Shown here one piece after another: positions 42,972 through 52,381 of a stretch of 64,000 nucleotides of DNA. The translations under genes were made by a program, and so were the position numbers. A model generated the notes under the pieces. The model saw nothing but the letters and a program-made list of their open reading frames with translations. It searched no databases and was not told where the DNA came from. Source of the DNA: JBGPOS01 sp041488155 (GTDB taxonomy: Bacteria; Chloroflexota; Dehalococcoidia; Tepidiformales; Tepidiformaceae); the NCBI GenBank assembly GCA_041488155.1, contig JBGPOS010000007.1:1-64000 (forward strand), read 5' to 3'. Numbering within the stretch: the stretch's first letter is position 1; every line of letters begins with the position of its first letter.

Positions 42972-44309
42972 TCAGACAGCTCCCTGCGCGCGAAGGGCGT
43001 CCAGGGCGCCGGACCAGCCGTCGAGGGTGAGCGCCACATCGGCCTCGGAATGGACGCTGCTCACCAGCCCGCCGGTCCCGAAGAAGTAGACGCCCCGATT
43101 GAGCAACGCGAGGTTCAACAAGCGCTCGCGCTCGTGGGGCATGCCAGCGGCGAGAAGGTCGAAGGGCAGGTCGTGCGGGTCATAGTCGCACGCTTCGGGC
43201 ACGCTCGTGCCAGCGAGGACGATGCGGAAGTCGCTCGATTGGCCATAGACGAAGCCGGGGATCCCGAGGCGGCAGAGCTCACCGTTCATGCCAGCTCGCA
43301 GCTTCGCGGCCGTAATCCGCGCAGCCGCCTGATGGCTACCGTCGGCGATCGTGCGCAGACAGGCCACACCTGCCGCCGCGGAGAGTGGGTTCGCGTTGAA
43401 GGTACCGGGGTGGCCGACTTTCACGGCCTTCTCACCGGGTGGAGGAAAAGCCAGCCGGTCGAGGATGTCCCGCCGGCCGGCGACGGCGCCGCCGGGGAGT
43501 CCGCCAGCGAGAATCTTGGCGAGGGTCGTGATGTCCGGGCGGACGCCTTCTATCTCCTGGACACCTCCGGTCGCCCAGCGGAATCCGGTCACGACTTCAT
43601 CCATGATGAAGACGATGCCCTGGTCACGACAGAAACCTTCGAGGCTGGCAAGGAGGCCTCTGGCGATCGGCAGCGTGCCGCTCGAAGCGCCGGCGGCCTC
43701 GACGATGATCGCCCCAACGTCTCCGCGCCGCTCAACTGTCGCCTCAACCGACTCCATGTCCGGCGAAATGACGGCGACGCTCTCCATCGTAGATGGGGGC
43801 ACCCCGGCAGGCACCGCTCCGGCGTACTTCGAGCTGGCGGCTACGTAGTCGTGCCAGCCGTGGAAGTGGCGCTCGAACTTGATGATGCCCGGGCGGCCGG
43901 TGGACGCTCTCGCGAGGCGCAGGGCCATGAGCGTGGCCTCGGTGCCGGAGCTGGTGAAGCGCACGGCCTCGGCCGATGGCACCATGCGGACCACTTCCTC
44001 GGCCCACTCGACTTCCAGCTCGTGACTGGCCCCGTAGTGTGTGCCGAGCGCAAGTTGAGCAGCCACCGCTTCTGCGACCGCGGGGTAGTTGTGGCCGAGG
44101 AGAAGGGCGCCGTGGCCCATGACGTAATCCACGTACTCGTGGCCATCTACGTCCCACTTGCGGGAGCCCGCGGCACGGCTGGCGTAGACCGGGAACGGGC
44201 GCTGAAAGCGGCTGTCGTGGGTGACACCACTGGGCAATACCGAAGAGGCGCGTTCGTACAGGCGGGTTGAGGCCGAATGAGACTCCACGAATTCCTGTTC
44301 GATGTCCAC
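42972..44309 (-). CDS. Class III aminotransferase, glutamate-1-semialdehyde aminomutase-like
   Basis: A 445-residue PLP enzyme. It follows the GSA-aminomutase layout: VLPSGVTHDSRFQRPFP near residue 25, FTSSGTEATLMALRLAR near 122, KFERHFHGWHDY, then VFIMDEVVTGFRW near 225 and the PLP-lysine in ITTLAKILAGGLPGGAVAGR near 248. No other haem gene lies nearby, and several non-haem enzymes (amine or amino-acid mutases and transaminases) share this pattern, so I do not call it hemL. GTG 44309 has GGGGAGG nine bases upstream. Its 5' end overlaps a divergent methyltransferase gene by 33 bases. Confidence 0.85.
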   Translation of the reverse strand: MDIEQEFVESHSASTRLYERASSVLPSGVTHDSRFQRPFPVYASRAAGSRKWDVDGHEYVDYVMGHGALLLGHNYPAVAEAVAAQLALGTHYGASHELEVEWAEEVVRMVPSAEAVRFTSSGTEATLMALRLARASTGRPGIIKFERHFHGWHDYVAASSKYAGAVPAGVPPSTMESVAVISPDMESVEATVERRGDVGAIIVEAAGASSGTLPIARGLLASLEGFCRDQGIVFIMDEVVTGFRWATGGVQEIEGVRPDITTLAKILAGGLPGGAVAGRRDILDRLAFPPPGEKAVKVGHPGTFNANPLSAAAGVACLRTIADGSHQAAARITAAKLRAGMNGELCRLGIPGFVYGQSSDFRIVLAGTSVPEACDYDPHDLPFDLLAAGMPHERERLLNLALLNRGVYFFGTGGLVSSVHSEADVALTLDGWSGALDALRAQGAV

Positions 44310-45074
44310 GACGGTCCTCCCCGGGCGATCATACCCCGCGAGCGGCGGGCGGCGCTTTCGCGCAATCCACCCGGTCGATACAGTGGCGAGACCGGTGGGC
44401 CTCGGAGACCGTGCTTCGTGTCGCGACACTCGATCCTGGAGATGGGCAACCTCCTCATGCTGCAGGAGCGTGAGCGCTTCCTCGTGCAACTGTTTCGGAA
44501 GCAGGAGATCCACACGCTCGAAGGCCTCCATGTCTTCGAGGCTGGATGCGGCGGTGGGTACAACCTCCGGCAGATGGTCCAGTGGGGGGCCCGCCCCGAG
44601 AACCTTGCCGGGATCGATGTCGACCCCGCGGCGGCTGACTACTCCAGGTCGCATTCGCCCGAGATCCGGGTGCATTGCGGGAGCGCAGCGCACATCCCGG
44701 AAGCGGATGAGTCCTTCGACCTCTGCATGGCGTTTACTCTCTTTAGCAGCGTGCCGGATGAGGACGTCGCGCACGGGATCGGCCGGGAGATGTTTCGAAT
44801 CACCAGGCCGGGCGGTCTCATAGTGGTGTACGACATGCGCCGCCGGAATCCGGCCAACCGCCGTGTGCATCCAATCGGTCCCGACGACCTTCGCCGCTGG
44901 TTCCCGAAGTGCCCGTTGCGCGTGAGGTCGATCACGCTCGCCCCGCCCATCGCGCGACCAGCGGGCCGCTACGCACCGTGGCTCTATGGGCCCCTGAGCT
45001 TCATCCCGCTGTTGCGTACGCACGCGATGTACGTCCTGAGGCGGCCTGCAACGGCAGTGGTGGGGAGCCTGTGA
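44277..45074 (+). CDS. Class I SAM-dependent methyltransferase
   Basis: A 265-residue methyltransferase: motif I in VFEAGCGGGYNLRQM near residue 87, an acidic strand end in GIDVDPAAADYSR near 112, motif II-like ESFDLCMAFTLFSSV near 146 and FRITRPGGLIVVYDMRRRNP near 176. The C-terminus has a hydrophobic YGPLSFIPLL. The substrate is unknown. The start is uncertain: ATG 44277 overlaps the divergent aminotransferase by 33 bases, and the next in-frame ATG (44442, MGNLLMLQ) would remove 55 residues. Confidence 0.78.
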   Translation: MRLHEFLFDVHDGPPRAIIPRERRAALSRNPPGRYSGETGGPRRPCFVSRHSILEMGNLLMLQERERFLVQLFRKQEIHTLEGLHVFEAGCGGGYNLRQMVQWGARPENLAGIDVDPAAADYSRSHSPEIRVHCGSAAHIPEADESFDLCMAFTLFSSVPDEDVAHGIGREMFRITRPGGLIVVYDMRRRNPANRRVHPIGPDDLRRWFPKCPLRVRSITLAPPIARPAGRYAPWLYGPLSFIPLLRTHAMYVLRRPATAVVGSL

Positions 45075-45094
45075 GCAACCGTCGGGGCTCGGAC

Positions 45095-45122
45095 GTGACC
45101 CCAGCCGAACCTATGGTAGTCT
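45095..45122 (+). promoter_or_regulatory. Likely promoter of the 2-oxoacid dehydrogenase operon
   Basis: GTGACC (45095-45100), 16 bases, then TAGTCT (45117-45122). Both differ from consensus in two to three positions. Only 11 bases separate the -10 from the lpdA ATG, and AGGA (45123-45126 region) lies between, so a start here would give an almost leaderless message. Confidence 0.4.
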
Positions 45123-45133
45123 AGGAACAGGCT

Positions 45134-46564
45134 ATGGCGAACTACGACGTCGCGATCATCGGTGGGGGTCCGGGCGGTTACGTCGCAGCCATCCGGGCCG
45201 CGCAACTGGGCCTGCGAGTAGGGCTGTTCGAAAAGGACAGGGTGGGCGGGCTCTGCCTCAACTGGGGTTGTATCCCGAGCAAGGCCCTCCTCCGCAACGC
45301 CGACGTCGTCAACCTCGTGAGACGGGCCGACGCGTGGGGCATCGGCGGCGTCAAGTCCGCCACCTTTGACCTTGGCAAGGCGGTCGACCGCAGCCGCGAG
45401 GTGGTCGACCGAATCGTTGGGGGAGTAGAGGGGCTTCTGAAGGACAACGGCGTCACCGTAATCCGGGGCGAAGCCTCGCTGGCGGATGCAACGCACGTCG
45501 TTTGCGGCGGCGAGACCTCGACGGCGACCCACATCATCATCGCCACGGGAGCGTCGACGCGGCTCCTTCCCGGTGTTCCCGTCGACGGGAAGGTCGTGAT
45601 CACGAGCCGGGAAGGGCTCGAACTGCGGCGGCCAGCGCGGCGGGTTGTGGTCATCGGCGCCGGCCCGGTTGGCGTCGAATTCGCTCACCTGTGGGCCAGC
45701 TACGGTTCCGCGGTCACAGTGGTGGAGTTGCTCGAAACGCTCGTCCCGCTCGAAGACCCTGATGCCGGCCGGGCGCTCAAACGGTCGTTCGAGGGTCGCG
45801 GCATCACATGCCTGGTGAAGACACGGGTGGATTCGGTCGAGCGCAAGGGCAAGGTCGCCTCTCTGACGCTGTCGAACGAGTCAGGGACCGAGAAGATCGA
45901 GGCTGACCTCGTCCTCATGGCGGTGGGTTTCGTCCCGCACACCGCGGGGCTGAACCTCGAGGTCGCCGGGGTGGCGACCCAGCGCGGGTTCATCACCATC
46001 GACGATTCGATGCAAACGAACGTGCCGAACATCTACGCCGTCGGGGACGTAACCGGCAAACTCATGCTTGCGCACGTGGCTTCGCACCAGGGGACGCTCG
46101 CCGCCGAGCACATCGCCGGCCGGCCAATCCCGCTAGTCGACTACGTGCAGATGCCGAGGGCGACCTTCTGTCAGCCCCAGGTCGGCTCGATCGGCTACAC
46201 GGAGCAACAGGCAAAGGACGCGGGCTACGCAGTCAAGACGGGACGCTTCCCGCTGACGGCGCTCGGCAAGGCGATCGCGATGGGCGAGACCGAAGGCTTC
46301 GTCAAGGTCGTAGCCGACGAACCCACGGGGCAGGTAGTGGGCATCCACATGGTCGGACACGACATCAACGACCTGCTGGGCGAGGCGACCATGGTGGCGC
46401 TACTGGAGGCCACGACTATCGAGCTCGGCTTCGCCGTCCACGCCCACCCCACACTCGCGGAAGCCGTGAAGGAGGCCGCATTGGCGGTGAGCGGGGAGGC
46501 GATCCACATCGCCCACCGTAAGGCAGCGGCGGTCGCCCGCGCTCCGGGAGCGGCTGCCGAATGA
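45134..46564 (+). CDS. lpdA: Dihydrolipoyl dehydrogenase (E3)
   Basis: A 476-residue flavoprotein that reoxidises lipoyl groups of 2-oxoacid dehydrogenases. FAD site IIGGGPGGYVAAIRAAQLG, redox disulfide in GGLCLNWGCIPSKALL near residue 37, NAD site VVIGAGPVGVEFAHLWASYG near 173, FAD site II AVGDVTGKLMLAHVA near 300 and the active-site His-Glu in AVHAHPTLAEAVKEA near 436. It starts the operon and overlaps pdhA by four bases. Confidence 0.96.
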   Translation: MANYDVAIIGGGPGGYVAAIRAAQLGLRVGLFEKDRVGGLCLNWGCIPSKALLRNADVVNLVRRADAWGIGGVKSATFDLGKAVDRSREVVDRIVGGVEGLLKDNGVTVIRGEASLADATHVVCGGETSTATHIIIATGASTRLLPGVPVDGKVVITSREGLELRRPARRVVVIGAGPVGVEFAHLWASYGSAVTVVELLETLVPLEDPDAGRALKRSFEGRGITCLVKTRVDSVERKGKVASLTLSNESGTEKIEADLVLMAVGFVPHTAGLNLEVAGVATQRGFITIDDSMQTNVPNIYAVGDVTGKLMLAHVASHQGTLAAEHIAGRPIPLVDYVQMPRATFCQPQVGSIGYTEQQAKDAGYAVKTGRFPLTALGKAIAMGETEGFVKVVADEPTGQVVGIHMVGHDINDLLGEATMVALLEATTIELGFAVHAHPTLAEAVKEAALAVSGEAIHIAHRKAAAVARAPGAAAE

Positions 46565-47568
46565 AGCCGAAAACGTCCGCGAGCGCCTCAGGGCCGGCCG
46601 AGCCCGGGCAGGAACAGCTCGGGCTCTTCCTCTACCAGATGATGCTGATCCGGCGCTTCGAAGAGCGCACGGGCCAGCTCTACACCCAGGGCAAGGTCCG
46701 GGGCTTCCTTCACCTTTACACCGGCCAGGAAGCCTGCGCGGTGGGGGCGATCAACACGCTCGGGGAGCAGGACAAGGTCATCACCCACTACCGCGACCAC
46801 GGCCACGCGCTGGCCCGCGGGGTCGACCCTGGCCGGATCATGGCCGAACTCTTCGGAAGGGTCGATGGCGTGAGCGGCGGACGAGGCGGCTCGATGCACC
46901 TCTTCGACGTGTCCAGAGGGTTCCTCGGGGGCTACGCAATCGTAGCAGCTCACTTGCCGCTCGCGGTGGGCCTCGGCCTGGCCGCGAAGATGAAGGGCGA
47001 GAATATCGTCATCATGTGCATCTTTGGCGACGGGAGCGTCGGTGAAGGCGAGTTCCACGAGGCCTTAAACCTGGCCACACTCTGGGCCGTCCCGGTCGTC
47101 TTCTTCTGCGAGAACAACCTCTACGGGATGGGCGTCCCGTTCAAGCAATCGCTCTCGACCGACATCGCGAGGCTGGCCGAGGCGTACGGCATGCCCGCTG
47201 TAACAATCGACGGCATGGACGTCGTCGAGGTATACGGCGAGACCACGAAGGCCGTCGATCATTGCCGGGGCGGCCAGGGCCCCTTCTTTGTGGAAGCAAT
47301 GACCTATCGCTACCGCGGCCATTCGATGGCCGACCCGGAACTGTACCGGCTCAAGGCCGAAGTTGAGCAGTACCGCAAGCGCGATGCCATCGAGGCGTTG
47401 AAACACCGGATGACGGAACGAGGCGTACTCGACGAAGCGGGAATCAAGGAACTCTCAGAGCGCGTCGAGCGGACCGTTGAGGAGGCTGTGGCCTTCGCTG
47501 AGGCAAGCCCCCAACCCGCGATCGAAACGCTCTTCGACAACGTCACGAAGGAGCCAGCCAGTGGTTGA
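46561..47568 (+). CDS. pdhA: 2-oxoacid (probably pyruvate) dehydrogenase E1, alpha subunit
   Basis: A 335-residue thiamine-diphosphate protein. GKVRGFLHLYTGQEACAVGA near residue 45, HYRDHGHALARGVD near 76, and the ThDP motif GDGSVGEGEFHEALNLATLW near 157, ending the motif in FFCENN. Flanking phospho-loop region YRYRGHSMADPE near 250 matches pyruvate dehydrogenase alpha (rather than branched-chain) subunits. Overlaps pdhB by eight bases. Confidence 0.93.
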   Translation: MKPKTSASASGPAEPGQEQLGLFLYQMMLIRRFEERTGQLYTQGKVRGFLHLYTGQEACAVGAINTLGEQDKVITHYRDHGHALARGVDPGRIMAELFGRVDGVSGGRGGSMHLFDVSRGFLGGYAIVAAHLPLAVGLGLAAKMKGENIVIMCIFGDGSVGEGEFHEALNLATLWAVPVVFFCENNLYGMGVPFKQSLSTDIARLAEAYGMPAVTIDGMDVVEVYGETTKAVDHCRGGQGPFFVEAMTYRYRGHSMADPELYRLKAEVEQYRKRDAIEALKHRMTERGVLDEAGIKELSERVERTVEEAVAFAEASPQPAIETLFDNVTKEPASG

Positions 47569-48544
47569 ACTCCGTCTGCGCGATGCCCTCCGAGAAGCGC
47601 TGCGTGAGGAAATGCTCCGGGACGACCGCGTTTTCCTGATGGGCGAGGACATCGGCCTTTACGGTGGCTCGTACGCGGTAACCAAAGGGCTGCTCGACGA
47701 GTTCGGCGAGGAGCGAGTGCGGGACACGCCAATCGCCGAATCGGGGATCGTCGGCGCCGGGATCGGCGCAGCCATGGGCGGCCTCCGGCCTATGGTCGAA
47801 CTGATGACCATCAATTTCAGCTTCCTCGCGCTCGACCAGATCGTGAACGAGGCGGCGAAGCTGTTCTACATGTCGAACGGGCAAATCAACGTACCGATCG
47901 TCATCCGCATGGCGAGCGGAGGCGGGAGCCAGCTGGGCGCGACGCACAGCCACAGCCTCGAGGGCCTCTACGCCCACTTCCCGGGGTTGAAAGTGGTCTG
48001 CCCCTCTAACCCGGCCGACGCCAAGGGCCTGCTCAAGCGGGCCTTCCGCGATGACAATCCGGTCATTTTCATCGAGCACACTGCGATTTACGGGATCCGC
48101 GGCGAAGTGCCCGACGACCCCGACTTCATCATTGAGTTCGGGCAGGCGAACGTCGTCCGCGAAGGGGAGGATGTGACGATCGTCGGGTATTCGGGTAGCG
48201 TCCACCAGGCGCTGCGGGCGGCCGACATGCTCATGCAGCAAGAAGAGATCAGTGCAGAGGTGATCGACCTCCGGACGCTGCGGCCTCTCGACATTGACTG
48301 CGTTGTGAAGTCGGTGAAGAAAACCAACCGCGCGGTCATCGTCGAGGACGACTGGAGATTCGGGGGCTTCGCCGGCGAGCTGAGCGCCCAGATCATGGAA
48401 CGAGCCTTCGACTGGCTCGACGCGCCGGTGGCAAGGGTCTGCGGCAAGGACGTGCCCATGCCCTACAATCGCAACCTCGAATTCGCCGCACTGCCATCGG
48501 AAGAGGACGTGGTCGACGCCGTCCTAGCGATGATGCGGGAGTAG
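47561..48544 (+). CDS. pdhB: 2-oxoacid (probably pyruvate) dehydrogenase E1, beta subunit
   Basis: A 327-residue transketolase-like subunit: LREALREEMLRDDRVFLMGE, DIGLYGGSYAVTKGL near residue 29, PIAESGIVGAGIGAAMGGLR near 56 with the ThDP-activating Glu, GATHSHSLEGLYAHFPGLKV near 127, and a C-terminal domain with VIVEDDWRFGGFAGELSAQI near 256. GTG 47561 is chosen since GAAGGAG lies eight bases upstream and it gives the expected N-terminus. Confidence 0.93.
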   Translation: MVELRLRDALREALREEMLRDDRVFLMGEDIGLYGGSYAVTKGLLDEFGEERVRDTPIAESGIVGAGIGAAMGGLRPMVELMTINFSFLALDQIVNEAAKLFYMSNGQINVPIVIRMASGGGSQLGATHSHSLEGLYAHFPGLKVVCPSNPADAKGLLKRAFRDDNPVIFIEHTAIYGIRGEVPDDPDFIIEFGQANVVREGEDVTIVGYSGSVHQALRAADMLMQQEEISAEVIDLRTLRPLDIDCVVKSVKKTNRAVIVEDDWRFGGFAGELSAQIMERAFDWLDAPVARVCGKDVPMPYNRNLEFAALPSEEDVVDAVLAMMRE

Positions 48545-48547
48545 GCC

Positions 48548-49831
48548 GTGGCCATCGAAGTGACGATGCCGCAGATGGGCGCGGACATGACGGAGGGGAC
48601 GCTGGTCCGCTGGTTGAAGCAAGTCGGCGACCAGGTCCAGCGGGGCGACATTATCGCGGAAATCGAGACCGACAAGGCGACGGTCGAGCTGGAGGCCTTC
48701 GACTCCGGGACGCTGAACAAGCTCGTGGTTGCTGAGGGCGAAACGGTCCCGGTCGGCGAGGTGATCGCGCTCCTGGGAGAGCCCGGCGAGATCGTGGAGA
48801 GCGACGTCGCCCGCAAGCCGGCCGCAGAGACACCGGCTCGCCGAACGGTAGACAAGGCGGCTGCCACGGTTGTGGTCTCCGCGAGCGATGGGCGAGTCGA
48901 GGCGACGCCAGCGGTGGCCGTCGGAGGGCGGCTGCGGGTGTCGCCCGTCGCGCGCCGGATTGCGCACGAGGCCGGCGTCGACATAGCCACGCTCCGCGGT
49001 AGCGGACCCGACGGCCGCATCCTGCGTCGCGACGTAGAGGCGGCGATGCGTGCCACGGTCGCCTCGGTTCCGGCGCCGGCCACCCGCGTCGCGCCGGTCG
49101 GGCCCGCGCCGGCGCCCGTTCGAGCCCCGGTGTCCGCGGTCACCGCCCCTGCAGCCGAAGAGCCTTTCAGCCGCATGCGGCAGGCGATCGCCCGGCGAAT
49201 GACACTGTCAAAGCAGACTCAGCCCCACTACTACCTGACGGTCGACGTCGACATGACAGCCGCCATGGTCTTTCGCGAGCAGCTCAATGCGGCGGCGACC
49301 GAGCAGGAGCATGTAAGCGTCAACGACCTTGTCGTGAAGGCCTGCGCCCTCAGCCTGCAGCGGCACCCAAGGTTCAACTCGGAGTTCAGCGACAACGGCC
49401 TGAAGCGCCACGAGCAGATAAACATCGACATCGGCGTCGCGATGGACGACGGCCTCATCGCGCCTGCGCTCATCGATTGTGGTAGCAAGACGCTGGGGCA
49501 CATCGCGATCGAATCGAAAGACTTGATCAACCGGGCGAAGTCAGGACGCCTCCGCGCCGATGAATACAGCGCCGGCACGTTCACCATCACGAACCTGGGG
49601 GCCTACGGCGTCGAGACGCTGATCGGCATCATCAACCCGCCCCAGGCGGCGATCCTGGGGGTCGGAAGCGTGATGCCGAAGCCCGTGGTGGTCGACAACC
49701 AGGTGGTTATCCGGCAGGTGATGAAGGTGGCCCTCAGCGCCGACCATCGCGTGACCGATGGAGCGGAGGGCGCTCGCTTCATCAAAGAGATCCAGGGCCT
49801 GCTCGAGAATCCAGCAAGCCTGGCACTGTAG
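48548..49831 (+). CDS. pdhC: 2-oxoacid dehydrogenase E2 (dihydrolipoyl acyltransferase)
   Basis: A 427-residue E2: one lipoyl domain with the lipoyl-lysine in EIETDKATVELEAF near residue 42, an E1/E3-binding domain (VSPVARRIAHEAGVDIATLR near 133), a Pro/Ala linker (PAPATRVAPVGPAPAPVRAP) and the catalytic core with SADHRVTDGAEGARF (HxxxDG) near 397. It makes acetyl-CoA if the substrate is pyruvate. GTG 48548 follows GGGAG by six bases. This completes a four-gene E3-E1alpha-E1beta-E2 operon. Confidence 0.94.
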   Translation: MAIEVTMPQMGADMTEGTLVRWLKQVGDQVQRGDIIAEIETDKATVELEAFDSGTLNKLVVAEGETVPVGEVIALLGEPGEIVESDVARKPAAETPARRTVDKAAATVVVSASDGRVEATPAVAVGGRLRVSPVARRIAHEAGVDIATLRGSGPDGRILRRDVEAAMRATVASVPAPATRVAPVGPAPAPVRAPVSAVTAPAAEEPFSRMRQAIARRMTLSKQTQPHYYLTVDVDMTAAMVFREQLNAAATEQEHVSVNDLVVKACALSLQRHPRFNSEFSDNGLKRHEQINIDIGVAMDDGLIAPALIDCGSKTLGHIAIESKDLINRAKSGRLRADEYSAGTFTITNLGAYGVETLIGIINPPQAAILGVGSVMPKPVVVDNQVVIRQVMKVALSADHRVTDGAEGARFIKEIQGLLENPASLAL

Positions 49832-49840
49832 CCGGGAGGT

Positions 49841-50395
49841 TCAACTCCGGGCGGGAGTATGTCGACGTTCGGTTTCGAGTTCCGCGATGGCGGCTCGAAC
49901 GTCTTCATCTTCGATGAACGAGGCGCCGCGGCGTTCGCGGATTCGTTGCGCGCGGGAGATGATGGCGGCCTGGGAAAGATGGGGCGGGGGAGGCGTAATC
50001 CAGGCAAGCAGCTCGATCGTCACGCCGTTTGGGTCCTTGAAGTAAATCGATCGCTCGTAGCCGCGGTCGATCGGCCCTTCGACCTCCACGCCCGCTGTCT
50101 TGAGCCGCTGGTGGAACGTGGGCAGGTCGGCCGCGGCGATGTCTATCGCGAGATGGTCCATCCAGCCCGAGCCGGACCGGGCCGGTTCGTGCGAAGCGTT
50201 GGCTTCGTCTTTGGGGACGAAGTAGGCGATGAAATTATCGTTGCCTACGTGGAAGAAGAGGTGCTCTTCGGACGGATAGTCGAGGTTGTCCTGGCGGAGG
50301 ACGAGTTCCAGGCCCAGCGTCTCGGAGTAGAAGCGGATGGTTTCGGCGCTCTTCGCGCCGGAGAAGGCTGGATGGGAGATGCGGATGGTCGACAA
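49841..50395 (-). CDS. VOC/glyoxalase-superfamily protein with helical tail
   Basis: A 184-residue protein whose first about 130 residues form a vicinal-oxygen-chelate domain: ISHPAFSGAKSAETIRFYSE, MDHLAIDIAAADLPTFHQRL near residue 83, and the end YERSIYFKDPNGVTIELLAW near 117 with metal-type His and Glu. The C-terminal 50 residues are charged helix. Members are lyases, dioxygenases or binding proteins. The start is uncertain; TTG 50395 is the first giving the domain, with no clear ribosome site. Confidence 0.78.
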   Translation of the reverse strand: MSTIRISHPAFSGAKSAETIRFYSETLGLELVLRQDNLDYPSEEHLFFHVGNDNFIAYFVPKDEANASHEPARSGSGWMDHLAIDIAAADLPTFHQRLKTAGVEVEGPIDRGYERSIYFKDPNGVTIELLAWITPPPPHLSQAAIISRAQRIRERRGASFIEDEDVRAAIAELETERRHTPARS

Positions 50396-50432
50396 CCTTG
50401 GGGACCCCGTTCTTTCGCAGATGGGAGATTCG

Positions 50433-50987
50433 TCAGCCGGCCGGCAAGTCGTTACAGGGCAGGGGACGGCCCATAACGTAGAACGGCGCGCCGTTGGATG
50501 CGAACTGCATTTCGATGATGGTAGCGAAGCCGAGGCGGCTGTAGAGGTGGTGCGCGCGGCTGTCGGTGCGGGTGCTGAGGACGCAGGTCGCTTCGGCCCG
50601 GCCGTTGAGAAGCTCGGTGATGAGAGCTCGCCCGATCCCGGCCCCCTGGCAGCCGGGCCTGACCGCCACTTCGACGAGCTCATAGGAATCCACGAGCCAC
50701 TCCCTGGCGACCTCAGCAGGGAGGGCTCGCACGACGGTGTCGTGCCACCATTGGCCCGCAGTGCCGTGGTAGCCGTAGATCATGCCGGCGACGCTGCCGC
50801 CAGGGAGGGTGGCGACGAAGGCGCGGTACCCCTGGCGGGCGCTGTGCACGTCGCGAATCCGGGAGCGCACGTCGCTGCCGCGGTCCGGGTCGCTGTACGG
50901 GGGCTGGGCGAAGGCCTCGCCATACACGGCAATGGCCCCCTCGAACAGGGGGCCATACGCCGGCAGCGGCTGGATGCTGAAGGTCAT
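50433..50987 (-). CDS. GNAT-family N-acetyltransferase
   Basis: A 184-residue acetyltransferase: VAGMIYGYHGTAGQWW near residue 67, ELVEVAVRPGCQGAGIGRAL near 103 with the acetyl-CoA loop QGAGIG, and RAHHLYSRLGFATIIEM near 145. It overlaps the upstream ATPase gene by four bases, so the two are co-translated. Substrate unknown. Confidence 0.86.
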   Translation of the reverse strand: MTFSIQPLPAYGPLFEGAIAVYGEAFAQPPYSDPDRGSDVRSRIRDVHSARQGYRAFVATLPGGSVAGMIYGYHGTAGQWWHDTVVRALPAEVAREWLVDSYELVEVAVRPGCQGAGIGRALITELLNGRAEATCVLSTRTDSRAHHLYSRLGFATIIEMQFASNGAPFYVMGRPLPCNDLPAG

Positions 50988-52381
50988 CCGCGATACTGGA
51001 TCTTTCCGCCGATCTTGTCCTTGTTGAGTCTCTTGTTCAGGTGCAGGCCTTCAAGGAGGAACTCTACGGCAGCGGCAGTTTCGGCCGGAGATTTGGCCCC
51101 AACCTTGTCGACGGCCGCTTGCAACCCTTCTATCTGCTGGGACAGTTTGACGTACTGTGCGCTCGGCACCATGTCGCCCACTTCGGCGGCGACGCCGGCC
51201 TTGAAGCGATTTATCACCGCTTCCAACTCACCGAGGTTGTAACGCCGGTTGAACACGGCCACGACGGCGCCCTGGATGAGCTTGTCGATGATCTGTTCTT
51301 CCCGGCCCTCTTCGACGGTCTCGAACTCCACCTTGCCGCTCAGGGTGGGGACGACGTAGGGGAGGTCGCTCACCCGCGGGACGACGATGTCTTCGCTGGT
51401 AATGATGGAGCGCCTTAGGGCGTTCGCGAGCATGCTTTCGTAGTTCGCGATGCTCGCCCGCACGCTCACACCGGAGCGCTGGTTGACATCGGGACTGCGC
51501 CGGGCGAGGCGGCTGATCTCCGCGATGACCTCGGTCATGTAGTCGGGCACGGTCACCTTGAAATCGGCGGGCATCGGGTGATACTCGGCGTGCATGATGT
51601 CGATTTCGTGCTCGAGCTTGACCGGGTAGTGCGTACGGATCTGGGCGCCGTAGCGGTCTTTCAGAGGCGTGATGATGCGCCCGCGGTTCGTGTAGTCCTC
51701 CGGGTTGGCGCTGGCAACGACAACGACATCGAGCGGGAGGCGGATGCGGTAGCCGCGGATCTGGACGTCGCGCTCTTCCATGATGTTGAGCAGGCCGACC
51801 TGGATCCGTTCGGCCAGGTCCGGGAGCTCGTTGATGCAAAAGATGCCCCGGTTGGTGCGGGGGATGAGGCCGTAGTGGATCGTGAGCTCGTCGGAGAGGT
51901 ACTTCCCTTCGGCGACTTTGATCGGGTCGACCTCGCCAATGAGGTCGGCGATGGTGATATCGGGAGTGGCCAGCTTTTCACCGTAGCGCTGGTCGCGGTC
52001 GAGCCAATCGAGCTCGGCGGAGTCGCCTTTTTCTTCGATTATGTCGCGCCCGGCTCGCGTGATCGGGGCGTAGGGGTTTTCGGGGATTTCGCAACCGGCG
52101 AGCACCGGCGTGGCATCGTCGAGCAGCGAGACGAGCGAGCGGATGATGCGCGACTTCGCCTGGCCGCGCTCTCCGAGGAAGATGATGTCCTGGCCGGCGA
52201 GGATGGCGTTGACGATGTGCGGGATGACCGTCTCTTCGTAGCCGAAGACGCCGGGGAAGAGCTCGGCGCCCTTGCGGATCTTCTCGATGAGGTTGTTCCG
52301 CAGCTCTTCGCGGACGGGAAGCACTTTGTAACCGGATGCCCTGAGCTCCCCAAGCGTCCGCGGTCGTTCGAGAGTTGCCAC
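50984..52381 (-). CDS. MoxR/magnesium-chelatase-like AAA+ ATPase
   Basis: A 465-residue AAA+ protein. Walker A in IIFLGERGQAKSRIIRSL near residue 65, Walker B-like GIFCINELPDLAERIQVGLL near 189, sensor 1 VVVASANPEDYTNRGRII near 226 and arginine-containing TPLKDRYGAQI, then helical C-terminus. It resembles the ChlI/BchI and sigma-54-independent MoxR group, which usually act with a VWA-domain partner to load metals or remodel proteins. No VWA gene is adjacent; an acetyltransferase follows. GTG 52381 is preferred to GTG 52474 because AGGAGGAG lies nine bases upstream. Confidence 0.85.
   Translation of the reverse strand: MATLERPRTLGELRASGYKVLPVREELRNNLIEKIRKGAELFPGVFGYEETVIPHIVNAILAGQDIIFLGERGQAKSRIIRSLVSLLDDATPVLAGCEIPENPYAPITRAGRDIIEEKGDSAELDWLDRDQRYGEKLATPDITIADLIGEVDPIKVAEGKYLSDELTIHYGLIPRTNRGIFCINELPDLAERIQVGLLNIMEERDVQIRGYRIRLPLDVVVVASANPEDYTNRGRIITPLKDRYGAQIRTHYPVKLEHEIDIMHAEYHPMPADFKVTVPDYMTEVIAEISRLARRSPDVNQRSGVSVRASIANYESMLANALRRSIITSEDIVVPRVSDLPYVVPTLSGKVEFETVEEGREEQIIDKLIQGAVVAVFNRRYNLGELEAVINRFKAGVAAEVGDMVPSAQYVKLSQQIEGLQAAVDKVGAKSPAETAAAVEFLLEGLHLNKRLNKDKIGGKIQYRG

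Noticed and set aside
42972..44309. Calling the class III aminotransferase hemL.
   Set aside because: The fold matches, but there are no haem genes nearby and related enzymes with other substrates share the motifs.
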